Assembly: GCA_050050615.1 (NCBI GenBank)
Contig: JASFTV010000040.1
Location: forward strand, 1-16,346
Origin: JASFTV01 sp050050615
GTDB lineage: Bacteria > Desulfobacterota > DSM-4660 > Desulfatiglandales > HGW-15
DNA length: 16,346 bases
Direction: 5' to 3'
The translations under genes were made by a program, and so were the position numbers. Shown here one piece after another: positions 5,892 through 12,794 of the stretch (positions are counted from its first letter, which is position 1; the number at the start of each line of letters is the position of its first letter). The notes below the pieces were generated by a model that searched no databases, had not been told where the DNA came from, and worked only from the letters and a program-made list of their open reading frames with translations.

Positions 5892-6606
5892 ATTTTTCAC
5901 CCAAGTAAGCCCTAATGACCCGTTCATCATTCGCGATATCTTTAGGTTTCCCCTCCGCGATTTTGTGGCCTCCGTCCAGGACAATGATACGTTGGGAGAT
6001 GGGCATCACAACTTCCATCACATGTTCGGTCACAAAGAGGGTTAGATCCTTGGCACGATGAATCTTTTGAAGAAGAGCGACCATCTCATCCGTTTCCTTG
6101 GGATTCAGGCCAGCCGCCACCTCATCGAGCATGAGGAGTTTTGGATCGGTCGCAACAGCCATGGCGAGGCCAACCCGTTTTTGGCCGGCTATGGGAAGCT
6201 CTGTCATGAGCGCTTCAGCCTCTTCCTCCAGTTCCACGAGACGCAGGATGTCCCAGGCCTTTTCCCTTGCGGTGTGCGAATCTGAAGCCCTGCAGAAGGC
6301 CCCTATCATGGCATTCTCTAAGACGGTCAGGGTTCCAGAAACAGCCATGATTTGAAAGGTTCTGCCGATTCCCTCTCGATTGGTCTGGAAAGGCTTGAAT
6401 CCGGTAATATTTTTGTCCTCGAATAAAACGGTCCCCTTATCCGGCTTATGGTACCCAACTATACAATTAAACAAGGTGGTCTTGCCCGCTCCGTTCGGAC
6501 CGATGAGCCCTACAATCTCTCCTTTTTGGATTTCAAAGGAGATACGGTCATTGGCAACGACGCCCACAAAATTCTTGGTTAGTTCAGTGACTTCCAGCAG
6601 AGCCAT
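5857..6606 (-). CDS. livG: Branched-chain amino acid-type ABC transporter ATPase LivG
   Basis: The 249-residue ATPase has Walker A GPNGAGKT (36-43), the LivG-type Q-loop region GIGRTFQ, Walker B LLMLDEVAAGLNP and a switch histidine in TEHVMEVVM. The region that should carry the ABC signature reads ELPIAGQKRVGLAMA. This departs from the LSYGQQRRLEIARA seen in most LivG proteins: the first Ser-Gly pair is replaced by Ile-Ala, while Gly-Gln is kept. The start has AAGGAG nine bases upstream. It follows livM by 15 bases and overlaps livF. Together LivG and LivF form the ATPase heterodimer of the importer. The C-terminal tail (EGRKHRGSV) is slightly longer than usual and produces the overlap with livF. 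Confidence 0.95.
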   Translation of the reverse strand: MALLEVTELTKNFVGVVANDRISFEIQKGEIVGLIGPNGAGKTTLFNCIVGYHKPDKGTVLFEDKNITGFKPFQTNREGIGRTFQIMAVSGTLTVLENAMIGAFCRASDSHTAREKAWDILRLVELEEEAEALMTELPIAGQKRVGLAMAVATDPKLLMLDEVAAGLNPKETDEMVALLQKIHRAKDLTLFVTEHVMEVVMPISQRIIVLDGGHKIAEGKPKDIANDERVIRAYLGEKYAEGRKHRGSV

Positions 6607-6621
6607 GGCGGATTCATCTCC

Positions 6622-7626
6622 TTAGCGTTTCCTGCGAGCTTTCTCGATAATGCCCCAGATCCCCCTGGGCTCATAGGCTGCGATGACCATGACCATCGCC
6701 GAGTAAATCATGAAGTCCACGCCTACAATACCGCTTCCTCCGAGCCAGGCACCCAAATAACGATCCAAGGGAATGAGAATCATGGCACCGATGATCGGGC
6801 CCCACATGGAACCTGCACCGCCGATCATTGTCATCAAGGCGATCATGACGGAAAGCTCCAAATGCATCACGGAGAAGGGGTCGATATAACTGTAGTAGAC
6901 AGCGTAAAAGGCGCCTCCCATGCCTGCAAATACGCCCGTAATGCAGTAGGCCTTGACTTTCACCCAGTGGATACTGATACCCAGGCTTTCTGCAAGATCT
7001 TCGTTTGCGTTTATCGCCCGCAACTGGTATCCCAATTTCGATTTCCTGAACCAGTTCATAAAAAGAATGGCAGCCATTACGAGCACGAAAGCAAAATAAT
7101 GATAGTACGTGGGAGAGTCAAACTGCATATAAATGAAGTTCGGGGTCTCCCTCAATGGCAGCTCTATGCCCCGGGCCCCTCCAATAAGATCCCAGTTGAT
7201 GAACAGTTGCTGCCAGACGAGAGAGACACAGATTGTGGCAATAGCAAAGTAGTGACCTTTGAGCCTGAACAGGAAATAACCGAGGACAAAGGATTCGATG
7301 GTTGCTATGATCACGCCCAAAGGCGTGGATGCCCAAAAGGGGACATCCCACCGGACCATGAGGAAGGCGACCGTGTAAGCTGACATCCCAACGTTTTTTG
7401 CCTGCCCCAGGGCGACTTGGCCACCATATCCTCCGATGAGGTTCCACCCTAGCCCGTACAAGCAAAAGATGAGAAACTGGATCATCACCGCCTGTGCAAA
7501 GGAGCCTTCTGTAACCCAGGGAAAGAGGATGCAGAAAATGGTGAAGAGAGCAAAACCAATCCTCTCTACTAAAGGCAAATCTCCAAAAGATACGGCATCT
7601 TTCAGTACTCGCATTGGCATCACCAT
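6622..7626 (-). CDS. livM: Branched-chain amino acid-type ABC transporter permease LivM
   Basis: The 334-residue inner-membrane permease has many hydrophobic segments and LivM hallmarks. These are NLIGGYGGQVALGQA (about residues 60-75, the variant of GYxGQxSLGHA), the cytoplasmic EAA-like loop YQLRAINANEDLAESLGI, and the MIGGAGSMWGPIIGA motif before the last helices. Three ATGs (7626, 7620 and 7614) fall within the first 15 bases. The middle one forms a TGATG stop-start overlap with livH and the first overlaps livH by 7 bases; all three imply coupled translation, and I cannot decide between them. It pairs with LivH to form the translocation channel. Confidence 0.95.
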   Translation of the reverse strand: MVMPMRVLKDAVSFGDLPLVERIGFALFTIFCILFPWVTEGSFAQAVMIQFLIFCLYGLGWNLIGGYGGQVALGQAKNVGMSAYTVAFLMVRWDVPFWASTPLGVIIATIESFVLGYFLFRLKGHYFAIATICVSLVWQQLFINWDLIGGARGIELPLRETPNFIYMQFDSPTYYHYFAFVLVMAAILFMNWFRKSKLGYQLRAINANEDLAESLGISIHWVKVKAYCITGVFAGMGGAFYAVYYSYIDPFSVMHLELSVMIALMTMIGGAGSMWGPIIGAMILIPLDRYLGAWLGGSGIVGVDFMIYSAMVMVIAAYEPRGIWGIIEKARRKR

Positions 7627-8480
7627 CCGAAAAGCCCTTGAGGCCTGAACACGATAACCAAGAAGTAGGTCAGATAGATAAGGGCGAATTTATATTGAGG
7701 GCCCACGTATGTCCCGCCCAGATCTATGATCAGCCCCATAATCAACCCGGCAATAAATGCGCCCTTGATCGATCCGAAACCCCCCAGCGCCACGGTTGCG
7801 AAGGCGATCATCACAAAGAGAATGCCTATGGTCGGGAAGACATAATAGAAATTGATCAGCAAGGCTCCGGCAACGCCTACCGTGGCCCCCCCAAGACCCC
7901 AGGCCAGGCCTCTCATCTTTTCCGTGTCGATACCCATGTAGCCCGCGGCCTCAACGTCCAGGGATGTTGCCTTCAATGCCATTCCAAGACGGGTATGGTT
8001 TATCAACCAGTAAATGATGCAAAAGGCGATCACACTGATAACGGCAGTACCCAGTTTAGAATAACTGATCACCACAGTCCCCCAATTGATGCTCTTTCCT
8101 ATGAGCAGTCCATGTTCGATGGTTTTGTAATCGGGGCCGAATATGGCCATGGCCAGATATCTCAGGAAAATCATCAATCCAAAGGTCCCCAAAAGCTGAG
8201 CAAGCATGGGCCCTCTGAGCAGATATCTGATGAGCGCGTAGTAGGAGCATGTGCCGAGTACAAAGCAGACGGCCGCGGACACAGGCAGAGCCAAGAGAGG
8301 CTCTATGGATAGACCTGCCGCAGTGAGGAATGCCGCATACATCCCTATCATGAGGAACTCGCCATGGGCAAAATTGACGACGTCCATGACACCGAATATG
8401 ATGGCAAGCCCCAAAGCGACCAGGGCAAAAAGCATGCCCATCAGTAGACCAGAAATCACCGCTGAAATGAACATTTCCAT
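7620..8480 (-). CDS. livH: Branched-chain amino acid-type ABC transporter permease LivH
   Basis: The 286-residue permease carries the defining LivH segment LIFGVMxVxNFAHGEFxMxG in the form AIIFGVMDVVNFAHGEFLMI near residues 26-45. It also has the cytoplasmic coupling loop TRLGMALKATSLDVEAAGYM and the VALGGFGSIKGAFIAG motif before the final helices. About eight transmembrane segments can be traced. The ribosome binding site is weak (GGGTTTGCCTT before the ATG; a second ATG lies two codons on), which contrasts with the very strong site of livK and fits a need for less permease than binding protein. A strong intergenic hairpin separates it from livK. Confidence 0.95.
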   Translation of the reverse strand: MEMFISAVISGLLMGMLFALVALGLAIIFGVMDVVNFAHGEFLMIGMYAAFLTAAGLSIEPLLALPVSAAVCFVLGTCSYYALIRYLLRGPMLAQLLGTFGLMIFLRYLAMAIFGPDYKTIEHGLLIGKSINWGTVVISYSKLGTAVISVIAFCIIYWLINHTRLGMALKATSLDVEAAGYMGIDTEKMRGLAWGLGGATVGVAGALLINFYYVFPTIGILFVMIAFATVALGGFGSIKGAFIAGLIMGLIIDLGGTYVGPQYKFALIYLTYFLVIVFRPQGLFGW

Positions 8481-8509
8481 AAGGCAAACCCATTCAGTTC
8501 ACAAGTTTT

Positions 8510-8542
8510 GAACCTACCCGGGTACGGAACCCGGGTAGGTTC
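8510..8542 (-). promoter_or_regulatory. 14-bp perfect hairpin between livK and livH
   Basis: GAACCTACCCGGGT and its exact reverse complement flank the loop ACGGA, giving a 14-bp GC-rich stem. It lies 34 bases after the livK stop and 30 bases before livH. The minus-strand sequence after it is A-rich, not U-rich, so it is not a classical terminator. In other binding-protein operons such hairpins protect the 3' end of the binding-protein mRNA or terminate partially, which lets the binding protein exceed the permease. That role is inferred here. Confidence 0.7.
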
Positions 8543-8575
8543 ATTATTATTGCTTCCTGCAATTTCCAACCTATC

Positions 8576-9901
8576 CTATTTCCACCCTGGCCATGGATAG
8601 ACGAAGTTGGCGGTGGCCGCATCCAGTGGATAGATGATCTCAGGCTCTGTTTTCTGATACTGCACGATCAGTCCCCTGGACCAGGTGTTCTGGTTGGTCT
8701 CTCCGCCGACGTCCTCAAACTTGATCCCCTTCCATGGCACGATCAGCTCAGCACCGGGGATTTCGATCGTTTCAGCCGCCTGTCGGATCGCTTCAGGATC
8801 TGTGGACCCTGCTTTGTTAAGGACGTATGCCCAGGCTTGCATGCCCGTAAAAGCCCGCGCGGACGTCCCCATGAAATCCACACCGCTTCTTTTCTTGAAC
8901 TCCACATTGATATTTTTTGCAACGGGTTTGACAGCAAAAAGCTTTTTGGAAAACACGGTGCGGTTGAGGATTCCCTCAGTCTCATTACCGAAAGTTTCTA
9001 TGTATTTTGGCTGGTAAAAACCCACGTCCTGTGACCAGAGCACTTTTGCCTGCGCCTTGAACTCTTTCATCGTCTTCGTCAACAGGATGGCATCAGAGAT
9101 GTAAGAGGCAAACATGAGGATGTCCGGTTTTGGTGCGAGAAGCTTGCGAACTTCAGCAGTCAGATCCGGCGATTCATGGGGATAGGTGACATCGGAGACG
9201 ATTTCATAGCCAAACTGCTTGGCGAATTCCTTGATCACGTCTCTCGTTCCTGCGCCCCACTCCGTGTTCTCTGTACACGCACCAATGGTTTTCAATTCCG
9301 ATTTCGGAACAGCTCTAATGCCAGGCACTTTCCCCTGATGCAGAAGATCGAGGAACTCGAAGAAGTCCCTGACGAAAATTCTGTCATGGGGTGTGGCCCT
9401 GAAGAACCATTTGTATCCTCTCTTGGTCAAGGCGGGCGAGGTGGATTCAGGGTTGATCATGGGGATTTTGTGCTTCTCGCAGACCGTGCTGACTGTCTTG
9501 GTCACTGAGCTGTGATAGCATCCGCAAATGCCGACAACCTTTTCGTCCAAGATCAGTTTCTTCGCCAGATCCGCGCCTCTGTCAGGCTCCCCCCTGTGGT
9601 CCGCATGAATCAGCTTGATCTTTGCACCGCCCAGGTTCGGTATCCCTTCCCACATTCCAATGGGAATAGGGAGATCAGGGTATTTGTTGTTAATATAGTC
9701 CACGCAAAGGTCCACCGCATCCCTTGACATTTTCCCTGCGTGTGCAACCGGACCTGAAAGTGGATAGATCACGCCTATCTTAATCTCTTTTGGCTGGGCG
9801 TTGGCTACACCAAATGCCATAGCCAAGGCTGCAACCACGACAGCCGTTGCCCATGCCGTTTTCAAAAACGTTCGACAGCTGATTTTTTTTCTCCCACTCA
9901 T
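8576..9901 (-). CDS. livK: LivK-type periplasmic substrate-binding protein
   Basis: The 441-residue precursor has a positively charged N-terminus and a hydrophobic stretch (TAWATAVVVAALAMAFGV) ending in ANA before Gln36, a good signal-peptidase site. Export by Sec is likely. The mature protein matches the periplasmic-binding-protein type 1 fold (Peripl_BP_6). It starts EIKIGVIYPLSGPVAHAG, then has ADHRGEPDRGADLAKKLI, a mid-domain ICGCYHSSVTKTVS and PMINPESTSPALT. It is larger than enteric LivK/LivJ (about 370 residues) and belongs to the longer group of amide/urea/branched-chain-type receptors, so the ligand should not be assumed to be leucine. The start follows an excellent GAGGAGGAG site. 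It is first in the Liv part of the operon, behind a structured leader. Confidence 0.93.
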   Translation of the reverse strand: MSGRKKISCRTFLKTAWATAVVVAALAMAFGVANAQPKEIKIGVIYPLSGPVAHAGKMSRDAVDLCVDYINNKYPDLPIPIGMWEGIPNLGGAKIKLIHADHRGEPDRGADLAKKLILDEKVVGICGCYHSSVTKTVSTVCEKHKIPMINPESTSPALTKRGYKWFFRATPHDRIFVRDFFEFLDLLHQGKVPGIRAVPKSELKTIGACTENTEWGAGTRDVIKEFAKQFGYEIVSDVTYPHESPDLTAEVRKLLAPKPDILMFASYISDAILLTKTMKEFKAQAKVLWSQDVGFYQPKYIETFGNETEGILNRTVFSKKLFAVKPVAKNINVEFKKRSGVDFMGTSARAFTGMQAWAYVLNKAGSTDPEAIRQAAETIEIPGAELIVPWKGIKFEDVGGETNQNTWSRGLIVQYQKTEPEIIYPLDAATANFVYPWPGWK

Positions 9902-10007
9902 TTTGATCTCCTCCTCATCTACTGGTTGACAGTTGAGTTGGCCTGTAAACGAATCTTATCGTCCCCTCTTATGTTTGTCTGAACGATTGCATCCTGACAT
10001 TCCCTTT

Positions 10008-10105
10008 AAAAGGCGGCATGGCAATATCGGCCATGCACGCACTTTCAACCCGTGCACGGATAGTTACTCAGCTATCCCTTTGTGTAGCATACCACCTCCT
10101 TTCCC
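10008..10105 (-). promoter_or_regulatory. Attenuator-like leader upstream of livK
   Basis: Read on the minus strand, three stems overlap in series. Stem 1:2 is GGATAG (10072-10077) with CTATCC (10058-10063). Stem 2:3 is CCGTGCAC (10052-10059) with GTGCATGG (10031-10038), including one G-U pair. Stem 3:4 is GCATGGC (10030-10036) with GCCATGC (10016-10022), followed four bases later by UUUU. Stems 1:2 and 2:3 share bases, as do 2:3 and 3:4, so neighbouring stems exclude each other. This is the topology of a transcription attenuator. The first arm lies inside the 8-codon leader frame. The final stem is short and its U tract is only four long, so termination would be weak. Confidence 0.4.
10064..10090 (-). 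CDS. Putative 8-residue leader peptide upstream of livK
   Basis: An ATG at 10090 follows AAAGGAGGTGGT, one of the strongest ribosome binding sites in the window, yet the frame ends after eight codons (MLHKGIAE). No larger gene uses this site. The leucine codon is CTA and the isoleucine codon ATA, both often rare; there is no run of a single amino acid. The frame overlaps the first arm of the attenuator-like leader, so ribosome occupancy could choose between stems. Chance remains possible for so short a frame. Confidence 0.4.
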   Translation of the reverse strand: MLHKGIAE

Positions 10106-10154
10106 TCTCTTGGTTACTGACGTTTTCTGGAATGGATTCTCTGTTTTTTGATCC

Positions 10155-10206
10155 GGAAACAGAGACCGCTAATTATTCTAATCCCGTTCATGGCCGGTCT
10201 GTTTCC
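10155..10206 (-). terminator. Imperfect 12-bp hairpin just after the creatininase gene
   Basis: GGAAACAGACCG (starting three bases after the creatininase stop) pairs with CGGTCTCTGTTTCC across a loop of about 26 bases, with a 2-nt bulge. It is followed by GGATCAAAAAAC rather than a U tract, so it is more likely a 3'-end stabiliser, a processing site or a weak terminator. CTGTTT in the second arm can also pair with AAACAG just downstream, giving an alternative fold. Confidence 0.35.
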
Positions 10207-10208
10207 CA

Positions 10209-11012
10209 TCAAGTGCCACGACTTTTATTCAGTTCTGTTATGACCTCAATTAACCTTGCTACCAGGTGATCGTGCAGTCGCTTTCCTTTTTCAGGAGTTG
10301 CTAGCGTGGGACTTCCAGACACGCCGCCTGACTTCCCTGCTGTTTTCTCCAGATCCTTGGCCGTGCTCGGCACCCAACACAGGGTATCCTCTGACACCCT
10401 AGGATCCACATGGTAGAGCTTTTTTTCCTTTGGAAGATAGTCTTTGGCCAGGTCCATGCGAACGAGATGGGGCATGATATGCAACATGTGAGACGTTTCC
10501 AACTCGTCCGCATGGCCAACCTCCCCAAAACCGATCTGATCCGCAATCCCCTTGGCCATATATGCCGGGTCGAAAACAGCCACCTTCACGCCGAGCTCCC
10601 GTTGTGCTTTTTCTGCAGCAATTTGGATCCAAGGAATATTCGCTATTCTGTGCCCATTGACAATCACGAGTCGGTCAAATCCGTTTGTAGCCAAAGAGCT
10701 GAGCACATCAAACACCACTTCAATGAGGATTTCGGGCCTTACGGTAATCGTCCCCGGCAAGGCCAGATGATGTGGGCTCCAGCCGAACCATAGGGGTGGC
10801 GTCACAATCGCCTTTGTTCGCTCTGCCGCATCTTGAGCGAGTTTAATGGCTACCATACTGTCGGTGCCGAGTGGCAGGTGAAAACCATGTTGCTCGACAC
10901 TTCCCACCGGTATGATGGCAAGACGCTTCTTTTTGTGACGTAACTCCTGGACTTGTTGCCATCTCATTTCCTGGAGCCATACCTTCGATTCTGTTTTGTC
11001 TTTTGAAGACAT
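10209..11012 (-). CDS. Creatininase-family metal-dependent amidohydrolase
   Basis: The 267-residue protein matches the creatininase (creatinine amidohydrolase) family, whose members open cyclic amides or cleave amides with two metal ions. The N-terminal metal-binding signature is VGSVEQHGFHLPLGTDS, with Glu40, His42 and Asp51 as expected ligands. NGH (119-121) supplies the next histidine, and GHADELETSHML (166-177) matches the ExETSLML region with Glu172. The motif normally read as NGHGGN is NGHRIAN here, one residue longer. This places it away from well-studied creatininases, so creatinine should not be assumed as substrate. The ribosome binding site GGTGGAGGG abuts the ATG more closely than usual. 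It is on the same strand 123 bases after pxpC and 307 bases before livK, which suggests a shared role in cyclic-amide use. Confidence 0.88.
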   Translation of the reverse strand: MSSKDKTESKVWLQEMRWQQVQELRHKKKRLAIIPVGSVEQHGFHLPLGTDSMVAIKLAQDAAERTKAIVTPPLWFGWSPHHLALPGTITVRPEILIEVVFDVLSSLATNGFDRLVIVNGHRIANIPWIQIAAEKAQRELGVKVAVFDPAYMAKGIADQIGFGEVGHADELETSHMLHIMPHLVRMDLAKDYLPKEKKLYHVDPRVSEDTLCWVPSTAKDLEKTAGKSGGVSGSPTLATPEKGKRLHDHLVARLIEVITELNKSRGT

Positions 11013-11135
11013 CCCTCCACCCGAGTGTTCGAGTCGGCCTATTTTAGTGCAAAAATTGCTGAGTGAACGATCTTTTCAATCTCTGCTGGCCTGAATCAGA
11101 TCATAAGTTGGTGAAACGCTTCCAAGCGATATAGA

Positions 11136-12077
11136 TTATTCCCCTAGAGCTGTTGTAATCCTCTTTATCTTTTCCTCCTCTTTCTTCAGAATTCGGTGGG
11201 CTTCCTGGAGTTCTACCTGTCTGAAGCGGATACGATCCCCTGTTTTCGCCTGTCCTACCCTCCCTATGTCGGCCGAGATCACCGTGGCAATCTTTGTATA
11301 TCCACCTACAGTCTGCTCCACCAATAGAATGATGGGCTGGCCGTCGGGTGGCACCTGAATACCACCGGGCACACTGGGTTCGGAGATGATGCTCTTCTCG
11401 ACCCCTTCTTTGTGCTTGATTGGCTCCCCCTCGAGGCGATATCCCATTCGATCCGCTTTGGTGCTTACCTTGAAGGTGGAAGTGAGGAATCTTTCGACAG
11501 CTTCGGAGAAATAATCATTTTGTGGCCCCAAAATAACCCGAATTTCTAATTCCTTGGGATAGTCGGGAATAAGGTCCGAAGGAACTCGGGCACCTGCCCT
11601 TCCCGCGCCTTCACCCTTTTTCAAGTGATCCCCTGCAGCCAAGGGGCGGCCATTGGTCCCTCCGATCTTTCCGGCCACATAGGTGGCGCGACTGCCCATG
11701 ACCACAGGCACATCAATACCGCCCGCCACAGCAATATAAGCTCGACAACCGGTTTTAAGGCCTTTGAATTGAATGATGTCTTCTGGCTGTACGGCTACAG
11801 ATTCCCACATGGGCAGCGGGATATCGTTGATAAAGGGTGAAAGATCACCGCCGGTCACAGCAATCACGCCTTCCCTTAACACCTTCAGGGTAGGCCCGAG
11901 AACCGTTGCTTCGAGCACCGCCTGATCCTTAAAGTCACCGACCAGAGCATTCGCCACCCGAAAAGCGAATGGGTCTACGGGTCCACAGACGGGTACGCCG
12001 AATTGTTGATAGCCAAATCGACCCCTGTCCTGAACGGTTGTGTAGGCCCCCGGCTGGATAACTTCAAAGATCTCCAT
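11136..12077 (-). CDS. pxpC: 5-oxoprolinase subunit PxpC (KipA / biotin-dependent carboxyltransferase-like)
   Basis: The 313-residue protein belongs to the KipA/AHS2 family. Hallmarks in order are VIQPGAYTTVQDRGRFGYQ at the N-terminus, CGPVDPFAFRVANALVGD, GGIDVPVVMGSRATYVAGKI, the mid-protein GPQNDYF and DRMGYRLEG, and PGGIQVPPDGQPIILLVEQT with GGYTKIATVISADIGRVGQ. It is full length and shows no frame damage. In characterised bacteria PxpA, PxpB and PxpC together hydrolyse 5-oxo-L-proline to glutamate with ATP. The start lies one base after the pxpB stop, with AGGAAGCGAATAAA upstream, so it is translationally coupled. Related AHS2 domains occur in urea carboxylase and allophanate hydrolase, so a different cyclic or carboxylated amide remains possible. 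Confidence 0.93.
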   Translation of the reverse strand: MEIFEVIQPGAYTTVQDRGRFGYQQFGVPVCGPVDPFAFRVANALVGDFKDQAVLEATVLGPTLKVLREGVIAVTGGDLSPFINDIPLPMWESVAVQPEDIIQFKGLKTGCRAYIAVAGGIDVPVVMGSRATYVAGKIGGTNGRPLAAGDHLKKGEGAGRAGARVPSDLIPDYPKELEIRVILGPQNDYFSEAVERFLTSTFKVSTKADRMGYRLEGEPIKHKEGVEKSIISEPSVPGGIQVPPDGQPIILLVEQTVGGYTKIATVISADIGRVGQAKTGDRIRFRQVELQEAHRILKKEEEKIKRITTALGE

Positions 12078-12078
12078 T

Positions 12079-12768
12079 TTATTCGCTTCCTGCGATCTCC
12101 TCGAACTCCTTTTTTGAAATATCTCTGAATTTTATGTAATTTCCGGCTCTTAGAAGGATCGGGGGAGATCGTTTTGGGTCGTAAATCTTTATGGGTGTTT
12201 TTCCGATGAGCTGCCAACCGCCCGGGCTGTCGATGGGGTAGATGCCTGTCTGGTTATTGGCAATGCCCACGGAGCCAGCAGGCACCAATTGTCGCGGATT
12301 TTCTCGCCGAGGGGTAAAGATCCTCTCGGATAACCCACCCAGGAAAGGAAATCCGGGCGTAAAACCGATCATGTAGATCAGATAGGTTCCGGAGGTGTGG
12401 ATCTGGATAACTTCCTCTTGGGTTAAGTTGTTGTGTTGAGCCACAATTTGAAGGTCCGGGCCGAAATCTTCGCCATAGGCGACCGGGATTTCTACCGTCT
12501 CAGGCGGGGGGATTTCCCATTCGACCAGTCTGTTTTCGCGATCTAGAATCTCTTTCTCCAATGTTCCAGGATCGGTGTGGAGTGGATCATAGAAAACAAG
12601 GATGGAACGGTAGGTTGGAATCACCTCGGTGACCCCACCTATCGGCCTCTTTTCGATGGACAGGAACACTTGCCTCACCTTCCGATTGATCTCCGGATCA
12701 ATAGAAGCCCCGAATTCCACCAGAAGGCCTTTGTCTCCGGCAAGGAGAAATCGAGGTTTTTCAAACAT
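12079..12768 (-). CDS. pxpB: 5-oxoprolinase subunit PxpB (KipI / AHS1 family)
   Basis: The protein has 229 residues from the ATG at 12768. Family motifs are AGDKGLLVEFG (near 9-19), PIGGVTEVIPTYRSILVFYD, IPVAYGEDFGPDL, IGFTPGFPFLGGL and PAGSVGIANNQTGIYPIDSP with GGWQLIGKTP. All are intact. The frame is open upstream to a TTG at 12798 that would overlap the pxpA stop, but that codon has no ribosome binding site; the ATG at 12768 has AGGAA six bases ahead and matches the family N-terminus, so I chose it. PxpB is the KipI-type partner of PxpC. In Bacillus KipI also inhibits sporulation kinase KinA, but beside pxpA and pxpC the metabolic role is the sensible reading. Confidence 0.93.
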   Translation of the reverse strand: MFEKPRFLLAGDKGLLVEFGASIDPEINRKVRQVFLSIEKRPIGGVTEVIPTYRSILVFYDPLHTDPGTLEKEILDRENRLVEWEIPPPETVEIPVAYGEDFGPDLQIVAQHNNLTQEEVIQIHTSGTYLIYMIGFTPGFPFLGGLSERIFTPRRENPRQLVPAGSVGIANNQTGIYPIDSPGGWQLIGKTPIKIYDPKRSPPILLRAGNYIKFRDISKKEFEEIAGSE

Positions 12769-12794
12769 GACGCGTTCCTGCAAGATGATTAGGA

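Noticed and set aside
6862..7383. Plus-strand open frame (173 codons) opposite livM
   Set aside because: Antisense shadow of livM with no ribosome binding site or recognisable domain.
7614..8312. Long plus-strand open frame (232 codons) opposite livH
   Set aside because: It is antisense to a well-supported permease gene, has low-complexity hydrophilic sequence without a known domain, and arises from the codon pattern of livH.
8056..8493. Minus-strand frame overlapping livH in another frame
   Set aside because: Rich in His, Arg and Cys as expected for an out-of-frame reading of a permease gene; livH itself is certain.
8576..9901. Possible Tat signal in LivK (SCRTFLK resembles S/TRRxFLK)
   Set aside because: Only one arginine is present at the twin-arginine position, so a Sec signal peptide is the better reading.
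10200..10225. Sigma-54-like TGGCAC near the 3' end of the creatininase gene on the minus strand
   Set aside because: The required TTGC element at the correct distance is absent.
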